DNA of 35,642 bases, taken from Candidatus Wolframiiraptor gerlachensis (lineage in GTDB: Archaea; Thermoproteota; Nitrososphaeria_A; Caldarchaeales; Wolframiiraptoraceae). The number at the start of each line of letters is the position of its first letter. Positions within the stretch are counted from its first letter, which is position 1. The notes beneath the pieces are model-generated. The model saw only the letters and a program-made list of their open reading frames with translations, ran no database searches and was not told the DNA's origin. The translations under genes were made by a program, and so were the position numbers. The stretch lies in NCBI GenBank assembly GCA_021323375.2, contig JAJPCT020000008.1, positions 1 through 35,642 on the forward strand. Reading direction: 5' to 3'. This document shows positions 34,146 through 35,642 of the stretch, in pieces.

Positions 34146-34274
34146 ATGCTGTCAAAGCGAGAGAAGGAATTTTGGAGAATCCAGCGGCTTTTTCCAGGGA
34201 GGAGGCCCGGGTCTACCGGGCATAGGATAAAGAAGAAACTGAGAGAAGCCTTAGGGAGCTTGAGCTCTCAATGA
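34146..34274 (+). CDS. Small basic protein with HRIKKKL motif (42 aa)
   Basis: MLSKREKEFWRIQRLFPGRR, then TGHRIKKKLREALGSLSSQ. Shares the layout ML(S/T)xxE+... HR(I/V)KK(K/R)L.EA with the gene at 15157-15426, although much shorter between the two motifs. Highly basic, probably nucleic-acid binding. It is the only gene of the element on the + strand besides the integrase and lies 47 nt before attR. The family's function is unknown to me. Confidence 0.45.
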   Translation: MLSKREKEFWRIQRLFPGRRPGSTGHRIKKKLREALGSLSSQ

Positions 34275-34320
34275 CTTGATAATCTCCGGCGCTTTTCCGG
34301 TAAAACATGCGGTGGGAAAT

Positions 34321-34361
34321 CTTCTAAGCCGGGGGTCGGGGGTTCAAGTCCCCAGGCCCGC
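34321..34361 (+). repeat. attR: duplicated 3' part of tRNA-Arg
   Basis: Near-identical to 30002-30042 in direct orientation, starting at the anticodon loop. No 5' half of a tRNA precedes it, so it is not a functional tRNA gene but the far attachment site. Confidence 0.85.
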
Positions 34362-34391
34362 ATCTATAGATGAAGTATCTATAAATGAAGT
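34362..34391. repeat. Two tandem 15-bp repeats next to attR
   Basis: ATCTATAGATGAAGT followed by ATCTATAAATGAAGT (one mismatch) and then a partial third ATCTATTT. Immediately outside the attachment site. Confidence 0.7.
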
Positions 34392-34453
34392 ATCTATTTA
34401 TCGCTAGCGCTAGTAGAGAATTGTCGTGATGAACGTGATCATTACAGCAGTTG

Positions 34454-35593
34454 TTATGGTTGTTGGCGCGAGTATTTTGTGGTGACTTTCCGGAGACTTG
34501 CTTTATAATATTCTGTTGAGAGTATTAGGCATGCATGAGCCGGGCTCAGTAGAGCTCCTGTAAAGCCTCCGGTGAACGCTAGCAGGAGCGCCCTATTACT
34601 TTCCTTTAAAAGGGGTGCTAGGGGCGGGAACGCTAGAGCGACGAAGGTGAATTCGACGCCAGTCCCAACAACTATTAGAAAGGGTATTGCGAATGCCGCG
34701 AGATCCAATAGAGAAGAGAGCCTGGTTAATAGATTATAGGCGACGCCGCTCTCCTCTATGAACGTGCTATAGATAAATGAGAAGACTATTATCGTTATAA
34801 AAGTCGGGTTCAGGGAGCTTTTTAGAGACTTAGCCATAGTCTTTATTGAGGGCTTGTAAATGGCTATCGCCATCAAAATCACTATTATTAGTGAGATCAC
34901 CAAGTCCATGCGAAGAATGATCGTTGTGATAGCTATTAGGAGAAATGGCCAGATATGCAGTAACCCGCTCACTCTCCCTCTCTCATTGAAAACTCTCCCA
35001 TCAATTGCTCTCCGGATGATGAGCATTCCAATAATGGCGCCGATGATTGTTGCGGTGAGCATTATCGGAAGATTCATTGTCGAGATTCTTCCAATAGAGA
35101 TCCCAAGTAGGCCGGATGCGAGGATCACACCTTGGTAAAGTGGCCAAGTTGTTATCCAGATTTGCCTGAACCAGTAGTTTATGAAGCCCTTCTGCTCCGC
35201 GTTTAGGCGTAGTTTCTCATAGAGATCGTTCAGGATCACTGCTGATACATACGCTCCTCCCGGCATGGGTAGTAGTCCTATGAGCGCTGGTGTTGCTAAA
35301 GCGGCAAAGCTCGTGCTGAAAAAGGATAATCCCTCTACAAGCTTCTGGGAGTAGCCCGTCATGCTATACAACTCGGCTAGGAACATCGCGAGTATCAAGG
35401 CTAGAAGTGTTCGAATCATGCTCATGTTGAATGCTCGTGGGAGGATTTGAATGAGGTTCGAGCCGAATGCTAGAAGGCCGAAGAGGAGGCTGCCTACAGC
35501 AAGCGCGGCCGCAACATTAACCCCCCTAAAAGTAAGTACCAGGACTATAATTGTGGAGATTATGAGAGCGGCCGTCAAGTCGATGCTGTACAT
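34454..35593 (-). CDS. DUF401-family membrane protein (probable permease)
   Basis: 379 residues from the ATG at 35593, about ten to eleven hydrophobic segments. Recognised by the overall COG1906/DUF401 pattern: IGLLPMPGGAYVSAVILND, INYWFRQIWITTWPLYQGVI and, near the C-terminus, FTGGFTGALLSPAHACLIL. Gly/Pro-rich paired motifs in both halves resemble those of gluconate- and ion-transporter-type permeases, so a small organic anion is a reasonable but unproven substrate. AGGTG seven bases before the ATG supports this start; a GTG at 35602 would add three residues. It lies outside the integrated element and is undamaged. No operon partner is visible before the window ends. Confidence 0.8.
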   Translation of the reverse strand: MYSIDLTAALIISTIIVLVLTFRGVNVAAALAVGSLLFGLLAFGSNLIQILPRAFNMSMIRTLLALILAMFLAELYSMTGYSQKLVEGLSFFSTSFAALATPALIGLLPMPGGAYVSAVILNDLYEKLRLNAEQKGFINYWFRQIWITTWPLYQGVILASGLLGISIGRISTMNLPIMLTATIIGAIIGMLIIRRAIDGRVFNERGRVSGLLHIWPFLLIAITTIILRMDLVISLIIVILMAIAIYKPSIKTMAKSLKSSLNPTFITIIVFSFIYSTFIEESGVAYNLLTRLSSLLDLAAFAIPFLIVVGTGVEFTFVALAFPPLAPLLKESNRALLLAFTGGFTGALLSPAHACLILSTEYYKASLRKVTTKYSRQQP

Positions 35594-35642
35594 TACCTTC
35601 ACCTGAGATCATAAGTGCTCAATTTTCAGAGGAGGGCCTTTT

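Larger units (their letters stand above)
30002..34361. mobile_element. Integrated plasmid-like element in tRNA-Arg, decayed
   Basis: A 4.36-kb segment bounded by two 41-nt near-identical copies of the tRNA-Arg 3' part. Inside are a tyrosine integrase next to the tRNA and, on the opposite strand, an AbrB-like regulator, a nuclease-like/zinc-knuckle protein, a 41-aa protein and a primase-polymerase/helicase replication protein. No capsid gene is visible, so a small integrative plasmid (similar in content to pRN-type and other archaeal plasmids) fits best. Almost every gene has frameshifts. Confidence 0.85.

Noticed and set aside
30002..34361. SSV-type integration with the integrase gene split between both ends
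   Set aside because: Core-binding and catalytic parts of the integrase are contiguous next to attL, and no integrase N-terminal fragment is readable before attR; loss of its start is better explained by decay.
34321..34361. Second tRNA-Arg gene
   Set aside because: Only the 3' part is present; no acceptor 5' strand or D arm precedes it.
34362..34391. CRISPR-like repeats near attR
   Set aside because: Only two adjacent 15-bp copies without spacers. No CRISPR array or cas gene is seen anywhere in the window.

Overview
The window comes from an archaeon, most likely a thermophilic member of the TACK/Thermoproteota side. The support is direct: a UbiA-type ether-lipid prenyltransferase, a degenerate tRNA-splicing endonuclease subunit, an intron-containing tRNA-His with an encoded G-1, TATA boxes about 25-35 nt before ATG codons with few Shine-Dalgarno sites (leaderless mRNAs), an RPA-like multi-OB protein, and heavy AGG/AGA and ATA codon use. 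I cannot name the genus.

Region 1 (1-4950, minus strand) holds a KDG-type sugar kinase, an HPr-kinase-like P-loop protein and a Ca2+-type P-type ATPase. Each is interrupted exactly once: two frameshifts at short homopolymers and one at an exact 10-bp tandem duplication.

Region 2 (5000-22785) is the healthy, GC-richer core. In order it carries GMP synthase, a HAD phosphatase, two ion antiporters (NhaD/ArsB-like and CPA2), AdoMet decarboxylase, a 45-aa C2H2 zinc finger, cobalamin adenosyltransferase, an RPA-like protein, tRNA-His with intron, a LysE-type exporter, a small membrane protein overlapping ribose-5-phosphate isomerase, tRNA-Leu(GAG), an ornithine-cyclodeaminase-family enzyme, a DegT aminotransferase, the DGGGP synthase/EndA pair and leucyl-tRNA synthetase. 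One decayed PLD-family nuclease gene sits just before leuS.

Region 3 (22789-29960) is a graveyard. A DUF434 gene, an HTH plus ferritin-like regulator, feoA, feoB, a vapBC toxin-antitoxin pair and an unidentified secreted-type protein all carry several frameshifts or stops, while the adjacent 2.9-kb leuS carries none. The damage therefore looks biological rather than sequencing noise. The regulator lies divergently next to feoAB across a short palindrome-containing region, which suggests a former iron-sensing and ferrous-iron uptake module.

Region 4 (29969-34361) is a 4.36-kb integrated plasmid-like element in tRNA-Arg(TCT). The 3' part of the tRNA is repeated at the far end (attL 30002-30042, attR 34321-34361). 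Between the repeats lie a tyrosine integrase facing a decayed operon on the other strand: AbrB-like regulator, nuclease-like/zinc-knuckle protein, 41-aa protein, and primase-polymerase fused to a RecA-like helicase. A 0.5-kb noncoding stretch with three inverted repeats is a candidate origin or control region. Beyond attR lies an intact DUF401 permease gene. The two points most worth following are the ferritin-like regulator beside feoAB and the tRNA-Arg element with its nuclease-zinc protein and palindromic region.
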